A program made the position numbers and the translations under genes. This document shows, piece by piece, positions 32,180-44,296 of a DNA stretch of 64,000 nt. The notes under the pieces are model-generated. The model worked only from the letters and a program-made list of their open reading frames with translations, searched no databases and had not been told where the DNA came from. Each line of letters opens with the position of its first letter. The stretch's first letter is position 1. Source of the stretch: Lasiosphaeria ovina (lineage: Eukaryota; Ascomycota; Sordariomycetes; Sordariales; Lasiosphaeriaceae); NCBI GenBank assembly GCA_033439765.1, contig JAULSN010000004.1:2552001-2616000 (forward strand), written 5' to 3'.

Positions 32180-35100
32180 TCAGGCACTCTGAGGCATCAG
32201 CGCCTCCTTCCCACTCCCGAGCCCACCTCCGAGCCCAAACCCTCGGGCTCGGGCGCTCTCGACTTGCTGCAGTCCCAGCTTCTCAAGCCCTGCGCTATCG
32301 GCCTCGCTGTAGACGATGCCAAGCCCGTTGGCCTCCTTCTTCTTTTCTGACAGTCTGTTGTCGCCGGCGGCGTCGCCGGTCGCCTCGTCAAAGTTCATCA
32401 GGGCAGGCGGCCTGTGCCGCATCTGCCGTGCTTTCGCTAGCGATATCGTCTTTTGCTGGTATGTCATCGTGATGGGCTGCGAGTCATCGCGATCGATTGT
32501 CGCTTTCATCAGGGCCGCCATCCACAGTCTACCCTGTTTGATGTTCGGTACCGCGAAATAGTGAACAGTAGGTTTGGTAAAGTTGACCGCCCGCGACAGG
32601 CCAGCCCGCGGCGGGACCAGCTTGAAGATGAACATGGCGTCCGATTCTTTGACTGGATCACGCTCCGCTTCCGTAGCGGCAAGTGTTGGCACGTGGCTGC
32701 CGGCCGGTATGGCCGGAGTATTGGAAGCTCCCGTCAGCGTGGCGTGAAGTCCCGTGATCCGCTCGTTGTCTGCCGGGAGCACACGGTGGAACGAGATGTC
32801 GATGAGGCCCTTTTCCTCTTCGTCGTCTTCAGAGTAGTAGTACGCCAGGCGTCTGCCTTTGAGGACGAAGAGGCGAGGCTTCCACGTCGTCATGAGATGC
32901 CCGTTCCTCTTCTTCATCCATCCGCTGTAGTCGGCATCGGCAATGGCCTCCCTGGGAGTAACTCTCTGGAGGCCGCGCGTATACGCGCTGGTTTCCTTCT
33001 TTGTCTTCTTACGGGCGCTGTTTTTGCTAGCCGCAGTGGTTGCCGTGCTCGGGCTCTTGGCAGCATCCGGTGAGTCGAGCTCAAAGCTCGGCCCCGCCGA
33101 GGGCGTACTAGATCCCGTGCGTGAGGGAGAATACATGGTGGTGGAATCCTTCAGGGTCAATTCGGCGGGCAATGCAGCCTTGGCTCGTTCGGTACCCGTA
33201 ACCGCATCCGACGTTGCTCTGAAGCCGAACCCGCTCCGTAACATAGTGCCAACGTTGAAATCGGGATGATTGACCTGGCTCAAGCGCTTCATGGCAGACC
33301 TTGGAGACGACCGCGCCTGGTCTGCCGGGTTCCCTTCGAGCTTGGTAACAGTTGGTGGCGTGTTATCCTTGGATATGGGCGCCGGCCGTATTGATTCCGT
33401 GGTTGCGGTTGATGCCGTGCGCCTGGTCAGCCCAAAATATTTTTGAGCTGCTGGCGAAATCCCCAGCCCCGATTCCCGCCCCGAGTCCATGCTGCCAAAC
33501 CTCGAATGCCTCGACAGAGCGGTTGCACTTCGCACCCTTTGCTCGTCTGCATAGCTCGACTTCGGTGAGCTAGGCCCCTGTGAGCCGTCGCGCTTCCGCA
33601 GGACGTTTCGGCGCGCTCGAGGATCCGAATCGGGTCCCGAGAAATAGCCACGATCGAGATCGACAGCGGAATCTTGGAGTTCCGGTTCTTGGGCTGTCAT
33701 TATGTCCTGGATCCCGGCAGAAGAAAGAGGCCTCTGCGCGTACGCATTGGTGGCACTGCCCAGAGTCCAGTTGCGGTCAAACGAGGGCTGCTTCTTGTGG
33801 GCCGTTGCCGGCTGCTGCTGTGGAAACGTTCCGCTTGCCACCAGCTTGGGGGTGACAGAAGCTGTTGCGTTTGCTGGTGTGCCCGAGAGGCGGAAGTCGG
33901 TTGACGAGTGGCGACGGGAGTGGTGCAAATCTCGGATCGATGCAGCAGAAGGCCGCTTTTCGTGAAACGTACGGCTTGGGCTGTCGACCAGCGGCGACAC
34001 GGGCGACACGGGCTGGGCTGGCTCCAGTTTGGGCGTTTGCGACAGGCGTTTGGTGTGGATCGAGAGGGAGCGGTTATCAAGGGGCGTATATCGCGGGTTC
34101 GAACTCGTCATTGTGCTAGTCCTACTCCGGACCCTGCCTGCCGTGTCTGATCCAGCGTCGCTTCCATACGTCTGTGTAGTTCTCCGGGCCCCCCCTGCCG
34201 TTTCTAGCCCGTTGACCTCGTCCTGGAGATTCTTAATTTTCTGCCACGTCTTCAATCTCCGCCCGACGGGACCCAGATCGAAGGCCTTGATAAACAGCGA
34301 CGTCTGATCCATACCCATTATAACTTCGCCGGTGATTTCTTGGTCCCGAAAAACCTCGCAGTGGTGCTTCTCGACGCCCACCGTGAACAGGTACTCGGCA
34401 ACCTGATCAGCCGACCACGATTCCACCTCGAATCGAGAATGCGTCCCCTCTTCCTCCTCGTCCGTCTCTTCGCCGTTGATGTACGAGATTCGGTGGCCGA
34501 CGTGCGAGCTGTACTCGCTGCCGGAATCGCCCGTGTTCCGGAGAGTCCCGTTGCTGTGGGGTGAGCTTAAATTGGTAATGTGCTCGTCGATAACATTCAG
34601 CGTCTCGTGAAGGACGTGGCTGTCGGCGCTGTCATTTGGCCGTCCTATATTCCCGATGCTCGAAAGAAGGCTGCTTGGGGAATAGGACGGGGACACGCTG
34701 CTCACGGAAGCCGACTTGATGGAGCTGAGAGGAAGAGTGACGGGTGCCGGCTGCGTTTCGGGAGTCGGCTCCTCGTTGCTTTCCTCCGGAGGTGGGGGGC
34801 TTACGGGAGGCGTTGCCTGTTCGTTAACAATCTCGACGAGGGGCGCGAGGGGCTGTTTTGGCGACGAGAGCACTGTTGTGATCGGCACGACTGCCGCTTT
34901 TCGCGTGTATACTGCGACGACGTCAGTCGGACGATGCGCAGATTCGGCGGTCGGACAACATACCTTCAGGGAAAAGGCCGCTGTTTCCATTCACCAAGTG
35001 TTTTCCCAGGTACCAGCCGTCTCCAAACTCGTCATCTCGCTCCAGGAGCTCTACGCGGTCGCCCTTTGCCAAGCTTAATTCATCGGAACTGCGTGCTTGG

Positions 35101-35344
35101 AAGTCATCTGGCGAAATGGCACACGTCAGTCACCTTTCCATCCCCCATCTTCTGCATGCAATAGCAATTGTTGCCTCGAGTACAGCACAGCGTGGCATTT
35201 TAACTGGCGGGCGAGTAAAAAAGCGTGACCGCGATAAAAAGCTGCAGACCGAGAATCAAAACAACGAATTGGTGGCGGACTAAACTCACGGATAACCATA
35301 AGTATATCGCCCACGTCGGGCTTAATCATGCCTAGGGCGGCCAT
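32180..35344 (-). CDS. Boi-family polarity protein (SH3-SAM-PH)
   Basis: Three exons on the minus strand: 35290-35344, 34964-35107 and 32180-34911, giving 976 aa. An SH3 domain at about residues 15-68 is assembled across both introns (ILMVIHDFQARSSDEL, LAKGDRVELLERDDEFGDGW, YLGKHLVNGNSGLFPEGV). A SAM domain follows at about 230-300 (VESWSADQVAEYLFTVGV ... IKAFDLGPVGRRLKTWQKI). A PH domain lies at about 725-870 (ADYSGWMKKRNGHLMTTW, PRLFVLKGRRLAYYY, then GRLWMAALMKATIDRD). This order is diagnostic of yeast Boi1/Boi2 and fungal homologues. They bind Bem1 and Cdc42, localise to growth sites and help exocyst-dependent secretion. Long S/T/P-rich linkers with many proline motifs separate the domains. 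The tail ends in a G-rich stretch. The first exon (MAALGMIKPDVGDILMVI) starts at the only suitable ATG. Confidence 0.92.
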
Positions 35345-38300
35345 GTCGGTGCCTAGGTTAGCAGCTCAATCGCTGCGCTGCGCTGCGTGTGCGTTTGGCC
35401 AGGAAGGAAAGATGAAGGTTGGGGGTTCAATGGCGACCCATCCAGGCCGGTGCTGGTGATTTTTCGGGGCGAGGGCGAGCTGCGCTGGGTTGGTGACGGG
35501 GATGGATCGCCGAGAGAGAAGGAGAACTCGGACGTCGGAGGGAGGCGTTGGCGCTGGCCGTGGTGGAGGGGGGTCCGAAATGTTTAAAAAAGAAAATAAC
35601 GAGAGAAAAAAAAAGAAGTTCGCGCCAAAATCAGGTCGAGGGGCGCGCCAGAGAAGGGGCCTTGGTCACAGCAAGGAGGGCACGACCTTAAGTTCCTACG
35701 GGCTGCACTTTACACATTACCAACGGTCTGGGCGGGAAGGCCTTCCTGAAAAGAAGCTGGAGGCTGAGCAGACGGGATATTATTGTATTATGGTCATGGC
35801 GGTGCCGCAGCCGTACCTCCCCTCCCCATCATTTTTGGGTACCTACCTCACCTAGGCTGCAGACACGTTTAGATCTATTTCCAGGGCCGTCGTTGGGCGT
35901 GGGTGCACTTACACTACCTAGGTACCACCTAAGGAGTATGTACCTAGCGGGTGGCAAGCATACCTGATGTACCGGGGTACAGGCCGTGGCAGGTACCCTG
36001 AGGTAGATCGGGTTGGGGTCGAAGGGTCCTCGGGGCGGCGTGGGTGCCTTTTGGGAGCAGCCTTCCGTCGCTGATTGGGGCAGCAATTAACATGCGCGCC
36101 GAGCGTGCGTGGTATGCCGTTATTGGGCCTGCAAACATGAAGCGGACAAAACACAAGAGGATACCTTGGCCTCTGTAGTCTGGAAGGTAGCACGCGCCAA
36201 AGAGAGGTTTGCCAGGCAAGCGCTGTCGGCCTTTCCCAAAAGCGACCAAGGTCAACAACTGTCAAGAAAATACTAGCAAGCCTGCAAATGGGGTATCGCT
36301 GGGACCAACAAGCACCTCTTGCTCAAAAGAGATGTGACGCTCCCGAATCTTGACAGCCTGGCGAGGAAGTCGGGCCAAATCTTGAACTGGCACTATTGAA
36401 TTCAACGGCCGCATGCAACTTGGCGGCATCCCTGCTTTCCCACGCGGTGACGAGGGGCCCGGCTTCAGAGCGGCAGCGCACCACCCTTCGCCAACCTAGC
36501 AAACTCTTGAACTTGTATCCGTACGGAGGTAAAGAAGTGAGCCGAGTAGTGTGGTAAAGTATACAGGTGACAACAGGAAGCTCAATTTCATCTGGCCGGC
36601 GAATGAAACACCACAGCTCAACGGACTGGCTTTCTTACCTGCATTGTAAAATGCGTGTATAGCAGACGGACAAAGTATTGTCCATTGCTGATGAAATGGG
36701 GCGCAAGCCGGGCCGACCATGTCAATAACATTACGGGATACACACTCGATGCTTTGCGAATTTTGGCCGCAAAGGAAAATGCGGCGGCGGCGCATCCCCA
36801 TCCCATGGGAGGTTTCTCGCCCGGCGGATTCTTTCTTCCTGGGCAGCAAGGCGGCCGGCATACTCTTGCACCACACAAGTACATGCCTCCCCGCCACGAC
36901 TCTGCATGAAATACACTTCGTAAGCCCGGCCGGTTTGGTTGGGCGCCTGCCGCCAGCCGCCTGCCCACCACCGCAGATGAGAGACAGTGCAGACGGGAAG
37001 AAGCCCTTTCTGATGGAAGTTCTGTCCAGCTTTCCACGATTCGATTCCCGCATGCACCGGCCACCCCTTCTCCCCTCCCCCCACCCCTTTTGTTTACGAC
37101 AGTTGGAATCGTATGGATGGCCACCACCACCGCCCGCCGCCGCAGGGGCATCCGGATGGCGACATTGGCGACCTGTTTGTGGCGGAATGGGATCCCGCTT
37201 TTGGTGGGGGGCCTGAGTTGGGAGCCAGCCAGGCGGTTGGCCGGCGGCGGGCCCTTCCTTCAGCTCCTCTCCCCGAAGAGGGTCTCTTGTGTCCACTGTC
37301 CCAAGGTACCTCGTCCTTCGTTACTGATATTTGTGAGGGCCCAGGGAATTCGAGATTGGCGAAAAGTTAGGGCCTCGGCAAATGGCAGCTTCGGCTCGGG
37401 TAGCTCTCCGGTTTATAAGTGCCACTTTCATTCGTTTCCTGGTCAAGACATTGTCAAAGGGTTGTTCATTTACAGGGCATACTAAGTAGACGGAGTAGAG
37501 GGGAACAGATCAGATTTCTGATATCTGATAAGTAAGGTCCCTCCTGCCTTACAAGTTCAAGTTGTGGCCGTTTTCCAGATCGTCCCTTCCCCTCCCTTTT
37601 TCACATGCGATCAGTTTCCCCACAATAGAACGAACCGTCGCTCTTCAAGCTCTGCCTTCTGCCTGGTCTTACTATTATCAACGAGGTACTAGTACCACGT
37701 ACTCGTAAGTCGCAGGCTGATTGCTGGCGCCTCTCAGCTGACAGGGCCGTCGCTCGCTCTGGGGTGATGGGGTCCGACTTTAATAGCTCGACTTGTTCAG
37801 CTTGCCTAGCCCCAGCTTTGTTGTTGGAGACGGAGTGGACTTCAATTGTTGGAGAAGACGGGAGTGTTACATAACGAATTTCGTAGCGTACTACTACGGC
37901 CCCGGGAAGCCCGCGTCACGGGCGACGTTCCATGCCTCGGCAACTTTTTTGGGTTGTCATTAGTATCATGACCGTTGCTGTTGGAGCCGGTCTCGAGGAA
38001 ACTAAAGGAAACCCTCCGCCAACATAAAAATACCAGCACTCTGACAGCCCACAACAAGACCACGAAGAGTTTTTTTTACATGGCCTGTGCGATTCTATAA
38101 TCCCGGTCTTCTTCTCTGCGGCACACTGTCAGCAGCGCGCCATCCATTTCGAGCCGTCGGTCGACCTGCCCCAGCCCAGCCCCCAGCTGAATTGTTGCTG
38201 TTCGCCGCCGTTGGGGCTGGATTGCGGCACCAACGCAACTGCACTGCATTGCGGTTCTATACAATACGCAATAGAGCATACGACTGCGGATAGCTGTGCC

Positions 38301-38379
38301 GCTCTAATCGCCGAACCGGAAAATAAGGGGGCAAAAAATAGGTTATGCCAAAAAAAAACCCCCAAGGGACTGCATAACA
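35345..38379. promoter_or_regulatory. Divergent intergenic region between Boi homologue and dienoyl-CoA isomerase
   Basis: 3 kb between two outward-facing genes. I see no gene; the 266-codon minus frame at 36496-37296 overlaps other open frames on both strands and has no recognisable domain. The part near 35835-35975 holds several CCTAGGTA / GTACC / TACCTAGG motifs. Confidence 0.5.
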
Positions 38380-39422
38380 ATGGCGCAACAACTCGAGGGC
38401 TACGCGGCCTACAAGCACTACCTGGTCACGTCGGCCGGCCCGTTTGTCGCGCACGTCGAGATCAACCGGCCGGCCAAGCTGAACGCCTTCCTCGAGGCCA
38501 TGTGGCTGGAGCTGCGGCTGCTGTTCCAGCAGCTCTCGGCCGACCCCGAGGTGCGGGCCGTGGTGCTGTCCGGGGCCGGCGACCGCGCCTTCACGGCCGG
38601 GCTCGACGTGCAGGCCGCGAGCCAGGGGTCGACTCTGAAGACGGACGACAGCCTCGACGGCGCCCGCACGGCCGCCCACCTGCGGCGCCACATTGTCGAC
38701 TTCCAAGACTGTCTCACGGCCGTCGAGAAGTGCGCAAAGCGTACGAGAAACCCCCCCTGTCGCATATATATATCTATATGTGATGCTAGTTTCCGCCCCT
38801 TCTCCCCCCTCTGGCCCCCCCTGAACACTAACTTACAAAACCACACAATAGCCGTCATCTGCGTGCTCCACGGCATCTCGATCGGGCTGGCGATCGACCT
38901 GTCGTGCTGCGCCGACATCAGGATATGCGCGCGGGACACGCGGTTCGCCGTCAAGGAGGTCGACATTGGGCTCGCGGCCGACATTGGCACGCTGGCGCGG
39001 CTGCCCAAGGCCGTGTCGAGCTTCTCGTGGGTCAAGGACGTGTGCCTGTCGGCTCGCGACTTTGGCGCGGCCGAGGCGCTGGCCGTGGGCTTCGTCAGCC
39101 AGGTGCACGAGTCCAAGGCGGCCGCGCTGGATGCGGCGACCAAGCTGGCCCGGCTGCTCGCCTCCAAGAGCCCCGTGGCCGTCCAGGGCACCAAGGAGCT
39201 GCTCAACCACGGTCGGGATCACTCGGTGGAAGATAGTACGTTTTTTGTCCCTTTTTTGGTCTCGTTGAATTCCTTAGCTACTGTGGTCCTGCGCACTAAC
39301 AACAAATGCTAGATCTGAGGTACACGTCTATCTGGAATTCGGTCGCCCTTCAATCGAGTGATTTGAAGGTAGCCTTGCTTTCTGGAATACAAAAAACGAA
39401 GCCAAGGTTCGAGAAACTCTGA
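38380..39422 (+). CDS. Delta(3,5)-Delta(2,4)-dienoyl-CoA isomerase (ECH/crotonase family)
   Basis: Three exons, 38380-38740, 38852-39235 and 39313-39422, give 284 aa. Crotonase fold: VEINRPAKLNAF, the oxyanion-hole pieces GDRAFTAGLDV and LHGISIGLAIDL, then CCADIRICARDTRFAVKEVD, GLAADIGTLARLPK. The acids in CADIR, VKEVD and LAADIG correspond to the three catalytic carboxylates described for the rat enzyme (Asp176, Glu196, Asp204), which favours dienoyl-CoA isomerase over hydratase. It rearranges 3,5-dienoyl-CoA to 2,4-dienoyl-CoA during oxidation of unsaturated fatty acids with odd-numbered double bonds. The C-terminus is FEKL, at best a weak peroxisomal signal, so peroxisome or mitochondrion is open. 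The last exon is supported by the YTSIWNSVAL block, conserved in the family. It is convergent with Tfb5. Confidence 0.9.
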
Positions 39423-39798
39423 GAGACTACGGCGACGGATGCGCGGTGGGATTGGCACCGTCACTCGATGGTGCACAGTCCTCTTACTCTGAGGTGAGAG
39501 CCGTGGAATCCTCAACCTCGTTCTCGGGGGCTTTGGATCCATCAATCTCACTCTCGGGAGCTTTAGACTTCTCATTAGAGGCGATTTCACTCGCGGTTGG
39601 GACATCATCATGGGTCTCATCGGCAGTGAAATCAGTAATCTCTAACTCCCCAATCCCATCGATGATGAGGTCGAGGCTAGCCTCTTGAGATCCGTCAATG
39701 TGGCCCTCGCCTTCCTCTTCCGAAGAATTTAGAGCGCCATCCTCGCTCGACGTCAAACAACCCAAACCAAAGAAGCGCAGCCAGGCTCCATCGGTACC
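39423..39798 (-). other. In-frame acidic open frame downstream of Tfb5
   Basis: Directly behind the Tfb5 stop (39799-39801) the same minus-strand frame stays open for 105 codons, to a stop at 39484-39486. It encodes an acidic sequence (GTDGAWLRFFGLGCL, SSEEEGEGHIDGSQEAS, ELEITDFTADETHDD) with an imperfect internal duplication (SKAPESEIDG / SKAPENEVED). It could be 3' untranslated sequence, an alternative C-terminus or chance. No homologue is known to me. The rest of the gap to the isomerase stop holds nothing I can name. Confidence 0.35.
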
Positions 39799-40235
39799 CT
39801 ATTCGCTGTCTGCCAGCGGCTCCTCTGGTCGGTATGTTTCCTTGAGTCGCTAAGAACAAGGGCAAGAAAGTAAGGTTAGACCAAGCTTGTATCCAAAAAA
39901 AAAAAAAAAAAAAAAAAAAAAGAGATATCCAAAAAAGACCGCGAGAAACGGGTAAGACTTGCTTCATCGAGTTGTGCTTTCAGGATGTGAATCATGTTGG
40001 GTCTCACGAGCAGGTGCTGCTCGTCGAGATCCTCAATGATGAAGTCGTTGCCGCTCAGGCTGTCCAAGTGCACGATGATGGACTTGATGGCGGGCTCGCA
40101 CTCAATGAGAATGCCTTGAGCGAGCAACGGAAGAAAGAGGAAGAAAAGGTTAGCTCAGAGGCTCAGGCTCAAGCTCGATACTAGTCATTTCCCCCGACTG
40201 CAGGTGTCGGTTTTACCTCCGGTGGCGCGCGGCAT
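39799..40235 (-). CDS. tfb5: TFIIH core subunit Tfb5 (TTDA/GTF2H5)
   Basis: Three exons on the minus strand: 40217-40235, 39963-40114 and 39799-39849, giving 73 aa, the normal length for the family. Tfb5 binds Tfb2, stabilises TFIIH and stimulates the XPB helicase during nucleotide-excision repair. The family core is clear: [20 protein letters not shown], then [16 protein letters not shown] and [11 protein letters not shown]. The ending [16 protein letters not shown] matches the acidic tail of fungal homologues. The second intron (39850-39962) must start with GC (GAA|GCAAGT) to keep the frame, so it is a GC-AG intron. A GT donor four bases on would give an unrelated basic tail. That intron also holds a T24 run on the coding strand. 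Upstream it shares 684 bp with Nup85. Confidence 0.88.
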
Positions 40236-40919
40236 CTTGGCGGCGAGCTCTTTCCTTTTGCTGCTGAGGTGGTCGAGAAGGTGCGCGTGAAGGTGTAGGG
40301 GATGCGTAGCGCGAGACTGTGCTTTCTTTTTCGTAGGGGCAGGTGGTTTTTCGCGCTACCTGCCGACACGCTCTGGTGTTCAGAGAGAGTCGGCTGGCGC
40401 TAGAATGCCCGGGCGCGTGAGAGGTTTTTGCTTGACCTTGCAGGAATGTAATTTTCGCGATCGTGGTGCTCTTTAGCGGTTTGCAAGGAAGGAAATGTGT
40501 TGTTGGTGTGAGGTAGAAGAAGCGAAGGTGCGGGCGCAGGCGCAGGCGCAGGCTGGTCAAATGTGCCGTTGCGCAACACAGCGACGGAACTTACCGAGCC
40601 GCGCGTGCCCGCCAAAAAAGTCGCGTCTGCCCCCTGCCAAAGCTGCAAGCGCAGCTCAATTTCGCAGGAGCTTCAACTGCCAGTGCCTAACCAAATCGCA
40701 AAACCCAAATCGGCGACCGGCCATTTGACCCCTCGCGCACCACCGACCGATAGCACTGGCGCGAATTTGGCAGCAATTGATCTGATTGCGATTTTAGCTC
40801 GAGAATGTCAGCGGATTGACCAAAGCCTTACATTACCAAGGAAACACAGAACTGGGGCTCAGCTTCCTCCCCTCCTCTCCCCATCTCGACGGGGACATCT
40901 TACTTTCCTTCTTCCTGCC
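40236..40919. promoter_or_regulatory. Shared divergent promoter of Tfb5 and Nup85
   Basis: A 684-bp spacer between the starts of two essential nuclear genes facing away from each other. It includes a GCGCAGGC-rich patch at 40530-40550. The Nup85 frame stays open upstream to 40563, but the Kozak-like CTGCCATGG at 40920 is the better start. Confidence 0.6.
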
Positions 40920-43900
40920 ATGGCCAGTCGATACCAGGTCCCTGGAGGGAGCTCCTCTCCGCCGTCGACGCCAGATAGGAGCTCGCGTGGCAGCCGAGAG
41001 AGCCTTCCCTATGGCGAGAACCCGTCAACGACGCCCGCGGGACCCCCTCCCTCGTCGGCCGGCAGCTTCACTCCCGCCGGCGCCCCCTCGGCCTCCTTCT
41101 TGGGCAGCTCCATCATGCGCGGCATGACGAGCACCAAGCCCCTGCAGCCCCTCCCTGGACCATTGTCCTCGTCCAGCAAGACGCTCTTCGCGCAGCAGCG
41201 GAACACACCTCTCGGCCGCTCGATTCGCGGACAGAAAGCGCACCAGCCCTCGCGCCTCAGCCGGGCCATTGCCGTGGATGACGACGACCAAGACGACAAG
41301 CCTAGTGGCAGGCCCGGCACCTTTGCGATACCCTTTGACGATAGCGACGGCGAAGAGGATGAGGACGACGACGACGACGACGACGACGAGAACCTGCAAG
41401 AACAACGACAGACCGGCCACACTATTGGCCTAAGGGACGTCCCTAGCTCCGGGGATGAAGGAGATATGTGGCTGGACATGCCCGAGGACACGCCCGCTGG
41501 CGATGGCGGCTACATAGGCGACGAGTCGGATCTCATGATGCTCGCCACGCCGGCCGCGACAGAACGCGTGCGCAAAGAGGCCGAGGACATCTTCCGTGCG
41601 TCGGCGATGCAGTCGGGCGGGGCGCGGCGGCGCAAGTTCAGATTTGCCGCGCTAGCCAAGGACGCCTACAGCCAGCTGGGCGTTGCCAGCGTCGTCGAGC
41701 CGCCACAGCTGATTCTGAGCACCGAGGCAGCTATTAATCGCCTGTACGACGACGGCGTGGGCGAGGCGGACGACGAGGAGAAACTCGAGGACACGCTCGC
41801 CGCGGCGGCGGGCAAGGTGGCTTCGCTCTGGAAGGGCTACGCAGATAAGATCCCGCGGTCCGACGAAGAGCACGCCGCCGAGATCGGCCCCGGCCCCAAC
41901 GCGACGTCCTTCGAGAAGGCGAACTACCTGGCAAACCTGGCGCTTCAGATCCACCATACGCGCTACGACGACGGCCGGGCGGGCGGCGCCAAGGCAGAGC
42001 CGCTGCCCGAGACGCTGTTTCGTTGGCTCAACGACTACCACAACCTGTACGACGACCAGGTCGACGAAATACTTCGCCACAGGCCCAGCCCGGCCTGCCA
42101 CAGCTTGTTCTGGCAGGCCATCTTCATCGCCCTGCTGCGTGGAAGAGTCTCGGATGCAGCAAAGCTGCTCCGACAGGCCGGCTGGGGCCACGTAAGGAGG
42201 ACTCAGCGTGGCGAGTACGCCTATGTTGACCGGGCGCTCGAGAATGTCCAGCGGGCTACGGAGGAGACTGTCGGAATGCTCGAAACCTGTCCCGGCTTCG
42301 AGGAGAAATGGGACATTTGGAGCAGCGACTGGACTCTCTTCCGTGTTAGAGCACAGGGAGCTCTCGACCACCTGCGCCGCTTTGCCGAGGGAAAAGAGGG
42401 CGACATGGGCGAGTCTACCATGGGGTTGTCGACACGGAACCGCCAGTCAATGGCGGGATTGGCCCGACGAGCCGAGAGCCAGGTGCCGTGGGAGATTTAC
42501 GAGAACTTGATAATCATCTTCGACATTGTTCTCGGATCTCAAGCCGCCATCTTGGAAACAGCGCAGGACTGGTGCGAGGCCACGGTCGGTCTCTTTGGCT
42601 GGTGGGATGAGCGGAGGACGGAGCAGGGCCCCAACTTCGGAACGGCATCGCTGTCGCGGTCCAAGATGCTAGTGCTGGCTTCCAACACGGGAGACTTTGA
42701 CAGCTATCTCGACAGACTGGCCCGTGCCTTTCACGCAGCCGTCGAGTCCAACTTCCACTTCAACTCGCTCAACACGATTGAAATTGGCATGGCCTGCGTG
42801 TTTGAAGACAACATCAAGGCCGTCATCGGCCTCCTCCGCGGCTGGTCGCTCCCTGTCGCTTCGGCCGTGGCTGAGATTGCGTCTCTGGGGAGGTGGCTGC
42901 CCCCTCACCAGCCGTCGGGCATGTTTGGCATGGAAGACCTGACCATGGACGACCTGGAGGTTCTGGGCGTGGATCCAGGCGACTCGGACGAGGTCGACGG
43001 GATCAAGGATAACACCCTGGTTCAGTACGCTCTCGCCCTCGCCGACTATGAGGGCCTGTCGTCGGTGCGAGATAGGGCTGGCACGGCGCGGGACGGCTGG
43101 GAACTAGCCATTCACGTCCTAGGCCGCATGGACTCGCCGCGGCGCTCCGAGGAAATGGTGGGCATGCTCATCAAGCACCTCATTGAAGGCCTGCATGTGG
43201 ATTCGAGCGCTACGGTGGACAAGATATGGACGCTCTTGAACGAGCTGGGCATGATTCCGTACGCCGAGGAGACCGTAGAAGTGTGTTTTTTCCCCCTTGA
43301 GAGAAGCCGGGATCGTTGCTAACTTGTGCAACACAGACGTATGGAGACATTCTCGCGCGCGACTCGCACCGCTACGGCGAGGCAATGTGGTACTATGCAC
43401 TTGCGCACCGGCCAAACAAAGTCCGCCAGGTCATGAACCTGCTCATCTCGTACTCGCTCATCCAGTCGACGGCATACCCGGCCTCCAACGACCTTGACGA
43501 CCACCTGCACAAGCTGCTCACAGACCGCAACCAAACGCTGGAGCAGTGCGCCAAGCAGGACCTCGAGGCGGCCGAGCTCTTGGGAAAGATGCTCAGCGGA
43601 TACGCGTCGCTGCGGCAGTTCTACAACATTCGCGACGACAGCGAGAGCATCATAGCATCGCCTACCGCGCGGCGCCAGCAGGCGGCGATCGCGCTGCTGA
43701 GCGTCATCGCCAGCTCCGACGATAACATCCGGGGCGGCCTCTTCGACCAGTCGCGCGACGGCATCGTCAGCGAGGACTTCTTGCTCGCGCTGCTGGGCGA
43801 GGCGCTCGTCTTTGTCACGGACGCGGAGAGCACAAACGTCCACGAACAGGCGCACGCGCACGCCGCGGGCCTGCCCACCGTCATCACGCTCGACCAGATC

Positions 43901-44296
43901 GACACGATCCTCAAGGCCATCGAGGACCTCGAGGCCGTCGGGTCCCGCGTCTACAACGCCTGCGACGAGTTCCTCCAGCTCGTCCTCACCTCGGCCCCGG
44001 GAGGCCTGCTCAAGGGCTCCACCCCTGCCGACCTCCTCAAGAAGAGCACCTCGGGGCCCGGCAGCGGCAGCTTCGTGCTCACCGGCAGCTCCCTCGTCGC
44101 CAGCCAGCTGCACCGCTCCCTCGCCGGCGGCGCTAGCCCCAAAGCCGCCGCCGCTAACATCAAGCGCGGCTGGGACTGGCGTGCCGGGCTGCCGGCCAGG
44201 ACGTCCGGGAAGGATGTCATGCGCCGGCTGCGGACGGGGCTCGCCAAGGACTTGGCGGGGTTGTGGCTGGCCGAGGCGGACGGCGGCGTGTGGTGA
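40920..44296 (+). CDS. nup85: Nucleoporin Nup85 (Y-complex subunit)
   Basis: Two exons, 40920-43280 and 43337-44296, give 1106 aa; the 56-bp intron has a GCTAAC branch site. Nup85 is an alpha-solenoid of the Y (Nup84/Nup107) complex, the outer coat of the nuclear pore. The N-terminal 150 residues are S/P-rich and disordered and end in an acidic run (DDSDGEEDEDDDDDDDDEN). The solenoid follows. Typical family segments are CHSLFWQAIFIALLRGRVSD, AAKLLRQAGWGH, WEIYENLIIIFDIVLG, AQDWCEATVGLFGWWD and, at the C-terminus, KRGWDWRAGLPARTSGKDVM. The YGDILARDSHRYGEAMWYYA block spans the start of exon 2 and confirms the splice. Length fits Pezizomycotina homologues, which are longer than the yeast protein (744 aa) because of the acidic N-terminus and inserts. 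Confidence 0.9.

Noticed and set aside
36496..37296. 266-codon minus-strand open frame upstream of the isomerase
   Set aside because: Overlaps other open frames on both strands, irregular composition, no domain or intron support.
40563..40919. N-terminal extension of Nup85 from 40563
   Set aside because: Open by chance through the shared promoter; the ATG at 40920 has Kozak-like context and leads into the usual S/P-rich N-terminus.
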